A DNA stretch of 64,000 nt. Source: Bifidobacterium sp. GTDB taxonomy: Bacteria > Actinomycetota > Actinomycetes > Actinomycetales > Bifidobacteriaceae. This document shows, piece by piece, positions 48,525 through 57,424 of this stretch. The stretch is taken from positions 682,001 through 746,000 of the forward strand of contig JAGGHK010000001.1 of assembly GCA_024104275.1 (NCBI GenBank), written 5' to 3'. Every line of letters starts with the position of its first letter. Position 1 is the first letter of the stretch. The position numbers and the translations under genes are program-made. The notes below the pieces were generated by a model. That model saw only the letters and a program-made list of their open reading frames with translations, made no database searches and was not told the origin of the DNA.

Positions 48525-49916
48525 ATGACCTCTTTCATTGCCGGTTTGCAGCATCTGTTGTCGCGGTGCGGCATCCGATTGGATGATTCACACATCGTGG
48601 ACGTGGACACCAAATGGTGGTGCACCGTCGCCATGATCGTCTTCACCGACCTGATGTGTTTGGTGGAAACGGCATTCATGACAACCGATGCCATCAAACA
48701 AGGCGGATTAGGTTCGATATATGGCGTACTATCGTTTTTGTTTTCCTTCGTTGTCGGATTCGTTTTTTTGGCAAGGTCGAAATACGCGGAATGCGTCTTT
48801 GCCGTCACTTGTTTGCTGGTACTCGTCTTCCCGTTCGATTCCATAATCTCAACGATGGCTTTGAGCTCACTGCTGGCAAGGAGGTCGGAACGACGACGCT
48901 CGATGGGTGCGGTGATCATAGCGGCGGCCATTGCGGTCTTTGCCCAAATACGTGATACATTGCAACCGCTAAAAAACTCGGTATGGGCATCGTTGTTCGC
49001 CAGACCTCGGACGGATACGACCCGCCAACCCATCGTGCTGGCCTCCAGCATCACCACCATGCGCGTCACCGCTGTGGTCGCGGCGCTCGTCAGCGTACTC
49101 ATCGCCGCACTCATCGGCCTGCATATCCGCTCCCGCTCCAATCTCAAAGCCGAGACGCTCAAAGTCGACGCGGCGCAGACCCAAGCTGACAATCTGCAGA
49201 CAAGCCTCAGCAACCAGCAATTATCCGATGCCATCGCCGCCGAAGCCCATGACACCTTGGCCCACACTCTTTCACTGATCGCGCTCAACGCAAACGCCCT
49301 GAACATACAGACAGGAAAACTTGCGAGACTCGCCCGTTCAGCCGACAAAACAGGTACCGCCGACGCGCTGCGGAATCTGGCGGATCAGGCGAATCAGGGA
49401 TCCGAACAGATAAGGAGCCAGGCGGCACAGGCGGTCAACGAGGCACATACCGTCATCGATATGCTGCGCGATCCACAGGCCGCAGTGAGCGCACTCGCCG
49501 CGAGCGATGAAACTTCACTGAGCCGGGCCTCACTGCAAGAACTGCTGGCCTCATCCACCGACAACGGCATGCGTCTTTCGACGTGGATCGACATCAACCA
49601 ACTCAGTGAATTGAACGAGAACATCGGCAAAGTAGCCTATCGTGCCATTCAGGAAGGACTGACGAACGCCCGCAAGCATGCGTCGGGAGCGCCGGTGTCT
49701 CTGGAGGTCACCGCACGCCCGGAAACGGGCATCCATGTCCATCTGATCAATCCGGTCTTGCCGAACGATCGAAACGACCACACTCAAAACAGCGGCGGCG
49801 CAGGGCTTCCCGGACTCACCGAGCGTGTGCGTACCGCCGGAGGCAATTGCTCCTACGGCCTTGACCAGCAAGGACAATTCAACCTTGAAGTATCCTTGCC
49901 GTGGATCGCGAAGTAA
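48525..49916 (+). CDS. Sensor histidine kinase (HisKA_3 type)
   Basis: Membrane kinase of a NarL-type two-component system. Several hydrophobic helices lie in the first about 210 residues, with no obvious large external domain. The phosphoacceptor is His in EAHDTLAHTLSL (about 241). The ATP-binding part has the N-box EGLTNARKHA and the G-box GGAGLPGLTERV. 463 aa. The response regulator follows 176 bases later on the same strand, with a degenerate copy of the repeat between them. Confidence 0.9.
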   Translation: MTSFIAGLQHLLSRCGIRLDDSHIVDVDTKWWCTVAMIVFTDLMCLVETAFMTTDAIKQGGLGSIYGVLSFLFSFVVGFVFLARSKYAECVFAVTCLLVLVFPFDSIISTMALSSLLARRSERRRSMGAVIIAAAIAVFAQIRDTLQPLKNSVWASLFARPRTDTTRQPIVLASSITTMRVTAVVAALVSVLIAALIGLHIRSRSNLKAETLKVDAAQTQADNLQTSLSNQQLSDAIAAEAHDTLAHTLSLIALNANALNIQTGKLARLARSADKTGTADALRNLADQANQGSEQIRSQAAQAVNEAHTVIDMLRDPQAAVSALAASDETSLSRASLQELLASSTDNGMRLSTWIDINQLSELNENIGKVAYRAIQEGLTNARKHASGAPVSLEVTARPETGIHVHLINPVLPNDRNDHTQNSGGAGLPGLTERVRTAGGNCSYGLDQQGQFNLEVSLPWIAK

Positions 49917-49917
49917 C

Positions 49918-49967
49918 GCTCGGTCGATAACACCGTTACTTCATGCACCATCTTTATAGTTTACATA
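49918..49967. repeat. Degenerate copy D of the palindromic repeat
   Basis: GCTCGGTCGATAACA begins just after the kinase stop and matches the left arm of copy A. CACCATCTT in the interior is also shared. The right arm is decayed. Confidence 0.55.
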
Positions 49968-50092
49968 AAGCGTCGCAGATCATCAGTCAAGGATACTCAC
50001 TTTGCATAATACATGCGTCCTGAAATTTATCATAAGCCAGAAAATCAATATCCGACGGCCTTTGTGATCCATGATTCACTAGAATTGCAATC

Positions 50093-50782
50093 ATGAGCGA
50101 TCAAACCGTCATCGAGCAAGGCACCAGCACACCAATCACCGTCAGCGTCATCGACGACGACCCGCTAATCTGCCAAGCCTTGGGAATGATCCTCACCGAA
50201 TCCTCGGACGGCGCGATAGAAGTGCTGTCCACAGCGACCGACGGGGCCAAGGCTGTGCAACACGCCGAAGCTGAACATCCCGACGTGGTGCTGATGGACA
50301 TCGACATGCCGGGTATGGACGGCATCGAGGCAACGCGCCGGATGCTTCAACTTAAGCCGCGACCGCATGTGCTGATTCTGACGGCACTCAGCCCCTCCAG
50401 CACGGTGCAACGTGCCATCGAAGCGGGAGCCGAGGGGTTCGTCTCCAAAACCGATCCCGCCGAAAACATCGTCAAGCACATCAAAGCCGTGTGCCTAGGC
50501 AGCCCGCAATTCAACACCGACAGCCAACGCCAGTTGATGAACGACCTCGAAAAAGACCGTTTCCGTTCGCGGCGCGACGAAGCGAGAAAGCTGCTCGCCA
50601 CGCTCGGCGAACGCGAGCGCAAAGCCGTGATATTGGCGGCTGAAGGGCTTTCGAATGCAGAAATCGCCAAGGAGATGTTCATTTCCGAGCGCACAGTGAA
50701 AGCCGAACTTTCAGCGGCGTGCGCGAAGCTCGATGCCAATCGTGTTTTGTTAAGCAGGATTGTAGAACGGGCCGATCTATAG
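50093..50782 (+). CDS. NarL/LuxR-type response regulator
   Basis: DNA-binding partner of the upstream kinase. The receiver (about 14-135) has acidic residues DDDP at the start, phosphoacceptor Asp69 in VVLMDIDMPGMDG and the conserved Lys in FVSKTDP. The C-terminal LuxR helix-turn-helix (about 165-225) has AAEGLSNAEIAKEMFISERTVKAEL. 229 aa. Repeat copy C follows its stop codon by 9 bases. Confidence 0.92.
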   Translation: MSDQTVIEQGTSTPITVSVIDDDPLICQALGMILTESSDGAIEVLSTATDGAKAVQHAEAEHPDVVLMDIDMPGMDGIEATRRMLQLKPRPHVLILTALSPSSTVQRAIEAGAEGFVSKTDPAENIVKHIKAVCLGSPQFNTDSQRQLMNDLEKDRFRSRRDEARKLLATLGERERKAVILAAEGLSNAEIAKEMFISERTVKAELSAACAKLDANRVLLSRIVERADL

Positions 50783-50791
50783 GGCTCAGCC

Positions 50792-50863
50792 AAAAGGTCG
50801 GTCGATAGGAATATTGGAATGGCGGAATGAAGCCGTTCTCTATTTACTATCGACCGACCTTTT
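50792..50863. repeat. Palindromic intergenic repeat, copy C
   Basis: AAAAGGTCGGTCGATAG at 50792-50808 pairs perfectly with 50847-50863. A T-tract on each side makes it a plausible bidirectional terminator between the response regulator and aconitase genes. Confidence 0.88.
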
Positions 50864-50871
50864 TGTTGACG

Positions 50872-53661
50872 CTACTCCATCAGCCTGCGCAGAACGTACT
50901 GGAGGATGCCACCGTTGCGGTAGTATTCGGCCTCGCCGGGGGTGTCGATGCGGACGGTGGCGTCGAACTCGACGGGTTCAGCCGGGTCGCCGTCGCTTGC
51001 GGATTGGGCGACGCCGGCTATACCATCGCGAGCCGTCGGCTTCGTAACACCAGCTACGCCATCGCGGGCCGCAGGTTTGGTGGCGACGACGTGGATCGTC
51101 TCGGGAATCGTGCCATTATTGAGCGCGTCGATACCTTGGAAATCATAGGTTTCCGTGCCGTCGAGACCCACCGACTCAGCGGATTGACCTTCGGGGAACT
51201 GCAGGGGCAGCACGCCCATGCCGATCAGGTTGGAACGATGGATGCGCTCGAAGCTGCGGGCGATGACGACCTTGACGCCGAGCATGAGTGTGCCTTTGGC
51301 CGCCCAGTCGCGCGAGGAACCGGTGCCGTATTCGGAACCGGCCAAAACGACCAATGGAGTGCCGGCCTTGCAGTAATCGAGCGAGGCGTCGAAAATCGTC
51401 GAGGGCTTACCGGTGACGAAATCGTAGGTGAACCCGCCGGGGCGCACCTCCTCGCCCACCGAGGCGAGCAATTGGTTGCGCAGGCGGATGTTGCCAAACG
51501 TGCCACGAACCATTACTTCGTGATTGCCACGTCGTGAGCCGTAGGAGTTGAAGTCCTTGGGTTGAATGCCGTGTTCCAGCAGGTATTGGCCTGCGGGACT
51601 CGAGGCGGGGAACGCGCCGGCCGGCGAGATGTGGTCGGTGGTCACCGAGTCGCCGAGCAAAGCCAAGACGCGAGCACCGCGCACGTTGCTCACCGGTTGC
51701 GGTTTGGCGCTCATACCGTCGAAGAAGAGCTGCTTGCGCACGTAGGTCGAATCCGGATCCCAAGCGAAACGCTTGCCCTTCGGCACGTCAAGGGACTTCC
51801 AGCGTTCGTCGCCCTCGAAGACGTCGGCGTAGTCGCGCACGAACATCTCGCGGTTGACAGAGGCCGAAACAACCTTGTCGATCTCCTCATTGCTCGGCCA
51901 GATATCGCGTAGGAAAATCTCGCGGCCGGTTGTGGCGTCGATGCCGAGCGGCTGGGTTTCGAAGTCAAAATCGAGCGTGCCGGCGATGGCATAGGCGATA
52001 ACCAGCGGCGGCGAGGCCAGATAGTTCATCTTGACATCGGGGCTGATACGCCCTTCGAAATTGCGGTTGCCGGAAAGCACCGAGACCACGGTCAGGTCGT
52101 TGTCGTTGACGGCCTTGGAGATTTCAGGCAGCAGCGGCCCGGAGTTGCCGATGCAGGTGGTGCAGCCGAAACCGACCAGCTCGTAGCCCAACGCGTCCAG
52201 ATCATCCTGCAGACCGGTCTTCTTCAAGTAGTCGGCCCCGACCTGCGAGCCCGGAGCCAGCGAGGTCTTGACCCACGGCTTGGGCTTGAGACCATGCTCG
52301 CGTGCGGCGCGGGCCAGCAGTCCGGCGGCGATCATCACCGAGGGGTTGGAGGTGTTGGTGCAGCTGGTGATGGAGGCAATGGCGACGTCACCGTTCGTAA
52401 TCTCGAAATCGCCTCGGAAATCGGTATGCACTGGCACCGGGTTCTGATTGGTCTTCGATGTCTCGTAATCCGGCAGCGTCTTTTCGAACGTTTCCTTGGC
52501 TTCGTCAAGCCTGATACGATCCTGCGGGCGCTTGGGGCCGGCGATGGACGGAACGACGGTGCCGAGGTCCAGTGACATGTATTCGGAATATTCCGGCTCG
52601 ACATAATCGGGATCGCTCGTGTCGCCCCAGAGGCGATTGGCCTTGGCGTAGGCCTCGACCAGCGCGACCTGTTCCTCGCTGCGACCGGTGAGGCGCAGAT
52701 AGTCCAGCGTGACCTGATCGATCGGGAAAATGCCGCAGGTCGAGCCGAACTCAGGGCTCATGTTGCCGATGGTAGCGCGGTTGGCCAGCGGCACGGAAGC
52801 GACGCCATCACCGTAGAACTCGACGAACTTGCCGACCACGCCGTGCTCGCGCAGCATCTGCGTGATGGTGAGCACCACGTCGGTGGCGGTGACGCCTTCG
52901 GGGATGGAGCCGGTGAGATTGAAACCGACCACGCGCGGGACGAGCATGGAGATGGGCTGGCCGAGCATGGCCGCCTCGGCCTCGATGCCGCCGACACCCC
53001 AGCCGAGCACGCCCAATCCGCCGACCATGGTGGTGTGGGAATCGGTGCCGACGCAGGAGTCGAGATAGGCAAGGTCGCGCCCGCGCTCCCCCGCTTTCGT
53101 CATGACGACTTTGGCGAGGTATTCGATGTTGACCTGGTGGATGATGCCGGTCCCTGGCGGCACCACGCGGAAGTTCTTGAACGCCTGCTGACCCCAGCGC
53201 AGGAAGCGATAACGTTCGCCGTTGCGCTGGTATTCGCGGTCCATATTGCGTTCGACCGCATCGGAGACGGCGTAATTGTCGATCTGCACGGAGTGGTCGA
53301 TGACCATGTCGGCCTCGACCTGCGGGTTGATGACCTCGGGGTCGCCGCCCAAGTCCGCCACGGCGTCACGCATGGTGGCGAGGTCGACGATGCACGGCAC
53401 GCCGGTGAAGTCCTGCATCAGCACGCGCGAGGGACCGAATTCGATCTCGTGGCTGGGTTCGGCGTTCGGGTCCCAATTAAGCAGCTCGTTGAGCTGGTCT
53501 TCGGTGACGTTGACGCCGTCGATACGGCGCAGGAGGTTTTCAACCAAGACTTTCAACGAATACGGCAGATGTTCGATGCCTGGCAGGTCCGCGATCCGAT
53601 AGTAATCGACTTCTTTGTCGCCGACCTGCAATGTATCCAGTTGCTCGTCCCGCAATGACAT
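50872..53661 (-). CDS. acnA: Aconitate hydratase
   Basis: Isomerises citrate to isocitrate through cis-aconitate with a 4Fe-4S cluster. The cluster-ligand region has [18 protein letters not shown] and [14 protein letters not shown] (cysteines in SCTNTS and CTTC). The C-terminal swivel domain has [14 protein letters not shown] and [16 protein letters not shown]. 929 aa. GGAGG stands 5 bases before the ATG. Near the C-terminus, the sequence [12 protein letters not shown] is repeated in tandem as [12 protein letters not shown], an insertion not typical for the family. Bifidobacteria commonly keep only the first steps of the citrate cycle, for glutamate synthesis; that context is general knowledge. 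Confidence 0.95.
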   Translation of the reverse strand: MSLRDEQLDTLQVGDKEVDYYRIADLPGIEHLPYSLKVLVENLLRRIDGVNVTEDQLNELLNWDPNAEPSHEIEFGPSRVLMQDFTGVPCIVDLATMRDAVADLGGDPEVINPQVEADMVIDHSVQIDNYAVSDAVERNMDREYQRNGERYRFLRWGQQAFKNFRVVPPGTGIIHQVNIEYLAKVVMTKAGERGRDLAYLDSCVGTDSHTTMVGGLGVLGWGVGGIEAEAAMLGQPISMLVPRVVGFNLTGSIPEGVTATDVVLTITQMLREHGVVGKFVEFYGDGVASVPLANRATIGNMSPEFGSTCGIFPIDQVTLDYLRLTGRSEEQVALVEAYAKANRLWGDTSDPDYVEPEYSEYMSLDLGTVVPSIAGPKRPQDRIRLDEAKETFEKTLPDYETSKTNQNPVPVHTDFRGDFEITNGDVAIASITSCTNTSNPSVMIAAGLLARAAREHGLKPKPWVKTSLAPGSQVGADYLKKTGLQDDLDALGYELVGFGCTTCIGNSGPLLPEISKAVNDNDLTVVSVLSGNRNFEGRISPDVKMNYLASPPLVIAYAIAGTLDFDFETQPLGIDATTGREIFLRDIWPSNEEIDKVVSASVNREMFVRDYADVFEGDERWKSLDVPKGKRFAWDPDSTYVRKQLFFDGMSAKPQPVSNVRGARVLALLGDSVTTDHISPAGAFPASSPAGQYLLEHGIQPKDFNSYGSRRGNHEVMVRGTFGNIRLRNQLLASVGEEVRPGGFTYDFVTGKPSTIFDASLDYCKAGTPLVVLAGSEYGTGSSRDWAAKGTLMLGVKVVIARSFERIHRSNLIGMGVLPLQFPEGQSAESVGLDGTETYDFQGIDALNNGTIPETIHVVATKPAARDGVAGVTKPTARDGIAGVAQSASDGDPAEPVEFDATVRIDTPGEAEYYRNGGILQYVLRRLME

Positions 53662-53717
53662 TGAACCCTCCGAACGTTTTGACGATGTTCCCTTTTATTA
53701 TCGGTCAATCAAACGTC

Positions 53718-53741
53718 GGAAACGTTAATAATGACGTTTCC
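53718..53741 (-). promoter_or_regulatory. Inverted repeat upstream of aconitase
   Basis: GGAAACGT and ACGTTTCC are perfect arms eight bases apart, 57 bases before the aconitase start. They could be an operator. No regulator gene is near. Confidence 0.4.
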
Positions 53742-53899
53742 TCGTCGATTCTGCAATAATTGCAAGGTAAAACCATTGGGAAATCAACGAAAGAGGTCAA
53801 TTCACTATGTGAGACCTGCAAAGGCAAGGTCAAATTCCAGTGCAAATACCAGCGGAAATCATGAATACTATCTGATGAATATTATCCATAAATGCAAGA

Positions 53900-53937
53900 G
53901 TGTCCGATGCCCTCTGGTTTGCGAAGACATCAGACAC
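53900..53937 (-). terminator. Candidate terminator of the P-type ATPase gene
   Basis: GTGTCCGATG at 53900-53909 pairs with CATCAGACAC at 53928-53937. On the minus strand the one non-Watson-Crick pair is a wobble. The tail is only moderately T-rich. Confidence 0.5.
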
Positions 53938-53973
53938 ACGTGAATGGATAATGAACGCGTAACAAGCGCGAAC

Positions 53974-56658
53974 TCACTTGTTCTTGTTCTTTTTGCGATT
54001 GGTAATGCTCGAATACACTCGGCCAATGAGGTCGGCGATCGTCTGGATGCCAGCGAAAATGACAATGGAAAGCGCCATCACGATGATGGTGGCGACCAGC
54101 GTCCAGCCGGTCGGGAAGACCAATTCGAAGAAGTTCGAGACGATCGGGATGAACATGCCAATCAGGCCTGCCGCCGCGAACGCCGCCACCAACACGCCAC
54201 GCCACGATTTCAGCGGCTGGGCCACGCGGGCCATCACCAGAATGCCCAGCACGAAGACGACGATGGCGCAGATGTCACGCAGTTTCAGCAGGTCGCCCGG
54301 CTTTGAGAGGTTCCAGCCCATGAAGCCCGGGAGCGTCCAAGCCGTGAGCAAGATGGAAAGCGCCACAGCGATGCCACCCGGCAACGCGAAGCGCACCACA
54401 CGCCCCAGGAAACCTGGAATGTAACGCCGATTGTTCGGTGCCAGCGCGAGGATGAAGGCCGGAATGCCGATGGTCAGCGCGCCGATGTAGGTGATGTGGC
54501 GGGGCAGATACGGGAAGGGTATGAACGTGCAGACCACGCCGAACGAGATCAGCGCGGAATAGACGGTTTTGACAAGGAAGAGCGACGAGACGCGTTCCAT
54601 GTTGGCCATCACCTGACGGCCACGGGCCACGACGCTCGGGAGATGGGAGAACTTGGAATCGACCAGCACGACCTGTGCCACGGCCTTGGTGGCGGGCGCG
54701 GCATTGCCCATCGCGATGCCCAGATCGGCCTCTTTCAGCGCCAATGCATCATTGACACCGTCGCCGGTCATCGCTACGACGTGCTTGCTTTCATGCAGGG
54801 CGTCAACAATGGCCTTCTTCTGCTCCGGCAACACGCGGCCAAGCACATCGACATTCTCCATCACCGTGGAGAGTTTCTTGACATCGCTGGGCAGCTCACG
54901 GGCGTCCATCGCCACCGGTTCGCGCTCCCCGGTCAGGCGGACGGTTCTGGCGATGGCACCGACGGTTGCCGGGCTGTCGCCGGAGATGATGCGGCAACGC
55001 ACGCCCTGCTCACGGAACCATGCCAACGTCTCTTCGGCATCGTCACGGATGTGCTCCTGGCACAGCACGAGTGCAACCGGCCGGGAAGCGGCAATCAGAC
55101 GCGGGTCGTTTTCAAAATTGGTTGCGGACTGCGAGCCAACGCAAGCTCCCGCCGCACGCGCAATCAGCAGCACACGCATGCCCTGGTTGGCGTACTTGGC
55201 CACCATATTTTTGGCAGCCGTACTATCGCCCTCAAATCCGCTAAACAGCATTTCGGGGGCACCCATATACCAGACGTCGCCACCGCGCACAATCGCGCTC
55301 CATTTGCGAGCCGAAGAGAACGGCACTCGTGCATCGACGGCTTGAGCTCGCACACCCTTGGCATTCAAGGCCTTAAGCACCGCAGCACCCGTACCGTTGG
55401 GGTTCTCTTCGTTGGAAAGGTCGTAAAGCGCCTGCACCGCTGCGGCCTTCTCGTCATCGGTTGTGCCGACGGTCACACTGGCATGTACGGCGTTCTCGCC
55501 GGACGGTGCGTCGACGACGATATCGGCATCGGCAGCAGGACTCGCACCATCCACTTCGCCAAGCATCACGACCTGGTTGAAGACGATGCCGCCGTCGGTG
55601 ATGGTGCCGGTCTTGTCAAGGTTCAAGGCGTCCACGCGGGCCAGCGTCTCCACGCTTTCCAGCTCCTGGACCAGCGTATGCTGACGAGCCAGACGCATAG
55701 CGGCGATGGCGAAGTTGAGCGAGGTCAACAGCACTAAGCCTTCGGGAATCATGCCGACCACGCCTGCAACGGCGGAGACGATGGCCGAACGCCACGCTCC
55801 GGTCGAGAAGGCGACCTGCCAGCCGCCGACGGTGCGAATCTGCGAGGCAACGAGCAAAATGCAAAGCGGAATGACAATGACGGTCATCACCTTCAAAATG
55901 GTGTTGATGCCCTTGCTCAAGTCGGAGACGGTCTTTTTGTAAACCTTGGCCTTGGCCGTCAATTTGGCGGCGTAACCGTGCTCGCCCACCGCATCCACGC
56001 GTACCAGCGCCATGCCGGAAGTCGCGTTGGAACCGGAATAGACCTCGGCCCCCTCGCCTTTTTTGACAGTCCGGGATTCGCCGGTGAGCATCGATTCGTC
56101 AAGCTCAAGCCCCCACGTATGCACGATGGTGGCGTCAGCGGGCACCTGTTCGCCGCTGCGCAGCCAGAGCAGGTCTCCAAGCACGATATCCTCGTGTTCG
56201 ATTTCAACATCACGGCCGTTGCGTCGTACCAGCGATTTCGAAGCGACCAGAATCGAAAGCTTGTCGAGCGTGTGCTTCGCTCGCATTTCGGTGAAAACGC
56301 CGATGCCGGAGTTGATGATGATGACCAGCCCGAAAACCGCGTCCTTCCACTGGCCGGTCAGGAGCACCAAGACCATGGCCACGAAAATGATGGCGTTGAA
56401 TAGCGTGAAGACGTTCTCTCGGATGATCTGCCCCAGCGAACGCGAGCTTTCGGCGTCGATCTTGTTGACGTTGCCCTGCTGCACCTGTTCCGCGACCTCG
56501 GCGTCAGTCAGGCCCACTTCTGGAATCTGCGGAAGGCGAATCGTGGACGTTGTCTGCTGCCCGTCGTTGTTTTTACCGTTATTGGCGCCTTGACCATTAG
56601 CGGATGCCTTGGCCACATTCTTGCCGTAGCCTTGCCCGAACATTCCGGTTGCGCTCAT
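53974..56658 (-). CDS. P-type cation-transporting ATPase (CtpE-like)
   Basis: ATP-driven cation pump in the inner membrane. The phosphorylation site is DKTGTITDG (about residue 350), the actuator loop has TGES, the nucleotide region has the MTGDGVNDALALKEADLGIAMG hinge (near residue 620), and the membrane-4 motif is IPEGLVLL. About ten helices. The PEGL form and overall layout resemble CtpE of mycobacteria, for which calcium uptake has been reported; the ion here is not proven. 894 aa. AAGGGG stands 6 bases before the ATG. Confidence 0.87.
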   Translation of the reverse strand: MSATGMFGQGYGKNVAKASANGQGANNGKNNDGQQTTSTIRLPQIPEVGLTDAEVAEQVQQGNVNKIDAESSRSLGQIIRENVFTLFNAIIFVAMVLVLLTGQWKDAVFGLVIIINSGIGVFTEMRAKHTLDKLSILVASKSLVRRNGRDVEIEHEDIVLGDLLWLRSGEQVPADATIVHTWGLELDESMLTGESRTVKKGEGAEVYSGSNATSGMALVRVDAVGEHGYAAKLTAKAKVYKKTVSDLSKGINTILKVMTVIVIPLCILLVASQIRTVGGWQVAFSTGAWRSAIVSAVAGVVGMIPEGLVLLTSLNFAIAAMRLARQHTLVQELESVETLARVDALNLDKTGTITDGGIVFNQVVMLGEVDGASPAADADIVVDAPSGENAVHASVTVGTTDDEKAAAVQALYDLSNEENPNGTGAAVLKALNAKGVRAQAVDARVPFSSARKWSAIVRGGDVWYMGAPEMLFSGFEGDSTAAKNMVAKYANQGMRVLLIARAAGACVGSQSATNFENDPRLIAASRPVALVLCQEHIRDDAEETLAWFREQGVRCRIISGDSPATVGAIARTVRLTGEREPVAMDARELPSDVKKLSTVMENVDVLGRVLPEQKKAIVDALHESKHVVAMTGDGVNDALALKEADLGIAMGNAAPATKAVAQVVLVDSKFSHLPSVVARGRQVMANMERVSSLFLVKTVYSALISFGVVCTFIPFPYLPRHITYIGALTIGIPAFILALAPNNRRYIPGFLGRVVRFALPGGIAVALSILLTAWTLPGFMGWNLSKPGDLLKLRDICAIVVFVLGILVMARVAQPLKSWRGVLVAAFAAAGLIGMFIPIVSNFFELVFPTGWTLVATIIVMALSIVIFAGIQTIADLIGRVYSSITNRKKNKNK

Positions 56659-56834
56659 TCATTGCCCCTTACCCGTGTCCCGCCTTTTTCATGCGTGAGG
56701 ACCACGATCACTGCTGCGATTTCCACTACTCACCCGTCGCCATCTCAAATCCTTCGGGCGGCTTTTGCTTGTTCAAGTATATGTGGTGCACTCTATCGTG
56801 TCGGTCGGGTTCGCGTTGGGCCTTAGACACATAT

Positions 56835-57410
56835 TTACGGTAACGTCACGCTGATTGTCTTGCTGTGCGGATTGTCATTGATTGCGACTTGGACGGCCTG
56901 ATCAAACGGCATCACACCTTTGGCGTCAGACGAAGGCACTATCCGCAATGATTCGGCATACAGATTCGCGTCTTTCGGAACTTCACCCGCATTGACCAAT
57001 ATCACCGGGATACCGGCGCCCCGAGCCGTCTGCAAGGCCGCAGACCAGCCCTCGGCTTGGCTTCCTTTCATATTGAGGCTGTTGACCACGAATGCCGTGA
57101 CAGGTCTGCGGGTCATGTCTTTGAACGATTGTGCCGGATCGAGTGTTGTGGTCCCGTCGGGCATGGGGGCATAGATGGCCTTGATGCCGGCTTTGCTGAA
57201 AGCGTCAAGCACCGTACGGTCAAGGTCTTCGTCGCCGGTGGTGACGACACCGATTAGGATGTCGGATTTGTCGACGCTGTCGTGGTTGATATGCCTGGAA
57301 ACGGAAGTGGTATCCCCTACCGCCGCGTTCTTCGGGGCGCAGGAAGCGAGCGCCGGTATCGTCGACAATGCCATACAGGCGCTCAGTACAATTGACAATC
57401 CACGACGCAT
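56835..57410 (-). CDS. Small lipoprotein with a periplasmic-binding-like domain
   Basis: 191 aa. The signal sequence MRRGLSIVLSACMALSTIPA ends with a lipobox ALASC, so it is probably lipid-anchored. The mature part has the alternating beta-alpha pattern of type-1 periplasmic binding proteins (ILIGVVTTGDEDLDRTV, then VTAFVVNSLNMKG, then GIPVILVNAG). It is much shorter than a full binding protein, about one lobe, so it could be a remnant or a specialised domain. It begins 14 bases after the RNA methyltransferase gene on the same strand. Function unknown. Confidence 0.65.
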   Translation of the reverse strand: MRRGLSIVLSACMALSTIPALASCAPKNAAVGDTTSVSRHINHDSVDKSDILIGVVTTGDEDLDRTVLDAFSKAGIKAIYAPMPDGTTTLDPAQSFKDMTRRPVTAFVVNSLNMKGSQAEGWSAALQTARGAGIPVILVNAGEVPKDANLYAESLRIVPSSDAKGVMPFDQAVQVAINDNPHSKTISVTLP

Positions 57411-57424
57411 CGAAATCGCCTATC

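Larger units (their letters stand above)
53662..53973. other. 312-base gap between aconitase and the P-type ATPase
   Basis: It holds GGAAACGT/ACGTTTCC (53718-53725 with 53734-53741), the palindrome TGCAAT-A-ATTGCA (53752-53764) and, near the right end, the likely ATPase terminator. A 34-residue frame (53760-53864, TTG start, three cysteines) has no binding site. I see no other gene. Confidence 0.6.

Noticed and set aside
48332..49348. A 338-residue minus-strand frame opposite the histidine kinase
   Set aside because: Antisense shadow; the kinase has H, N and G boxes.
53731..53943. A 70-residue plus-strand frame in the aconitase-ATPase gap
   Set aside because: No ribosome binding site, and it runs through the hairpin that likely terminates the ATPase gene.
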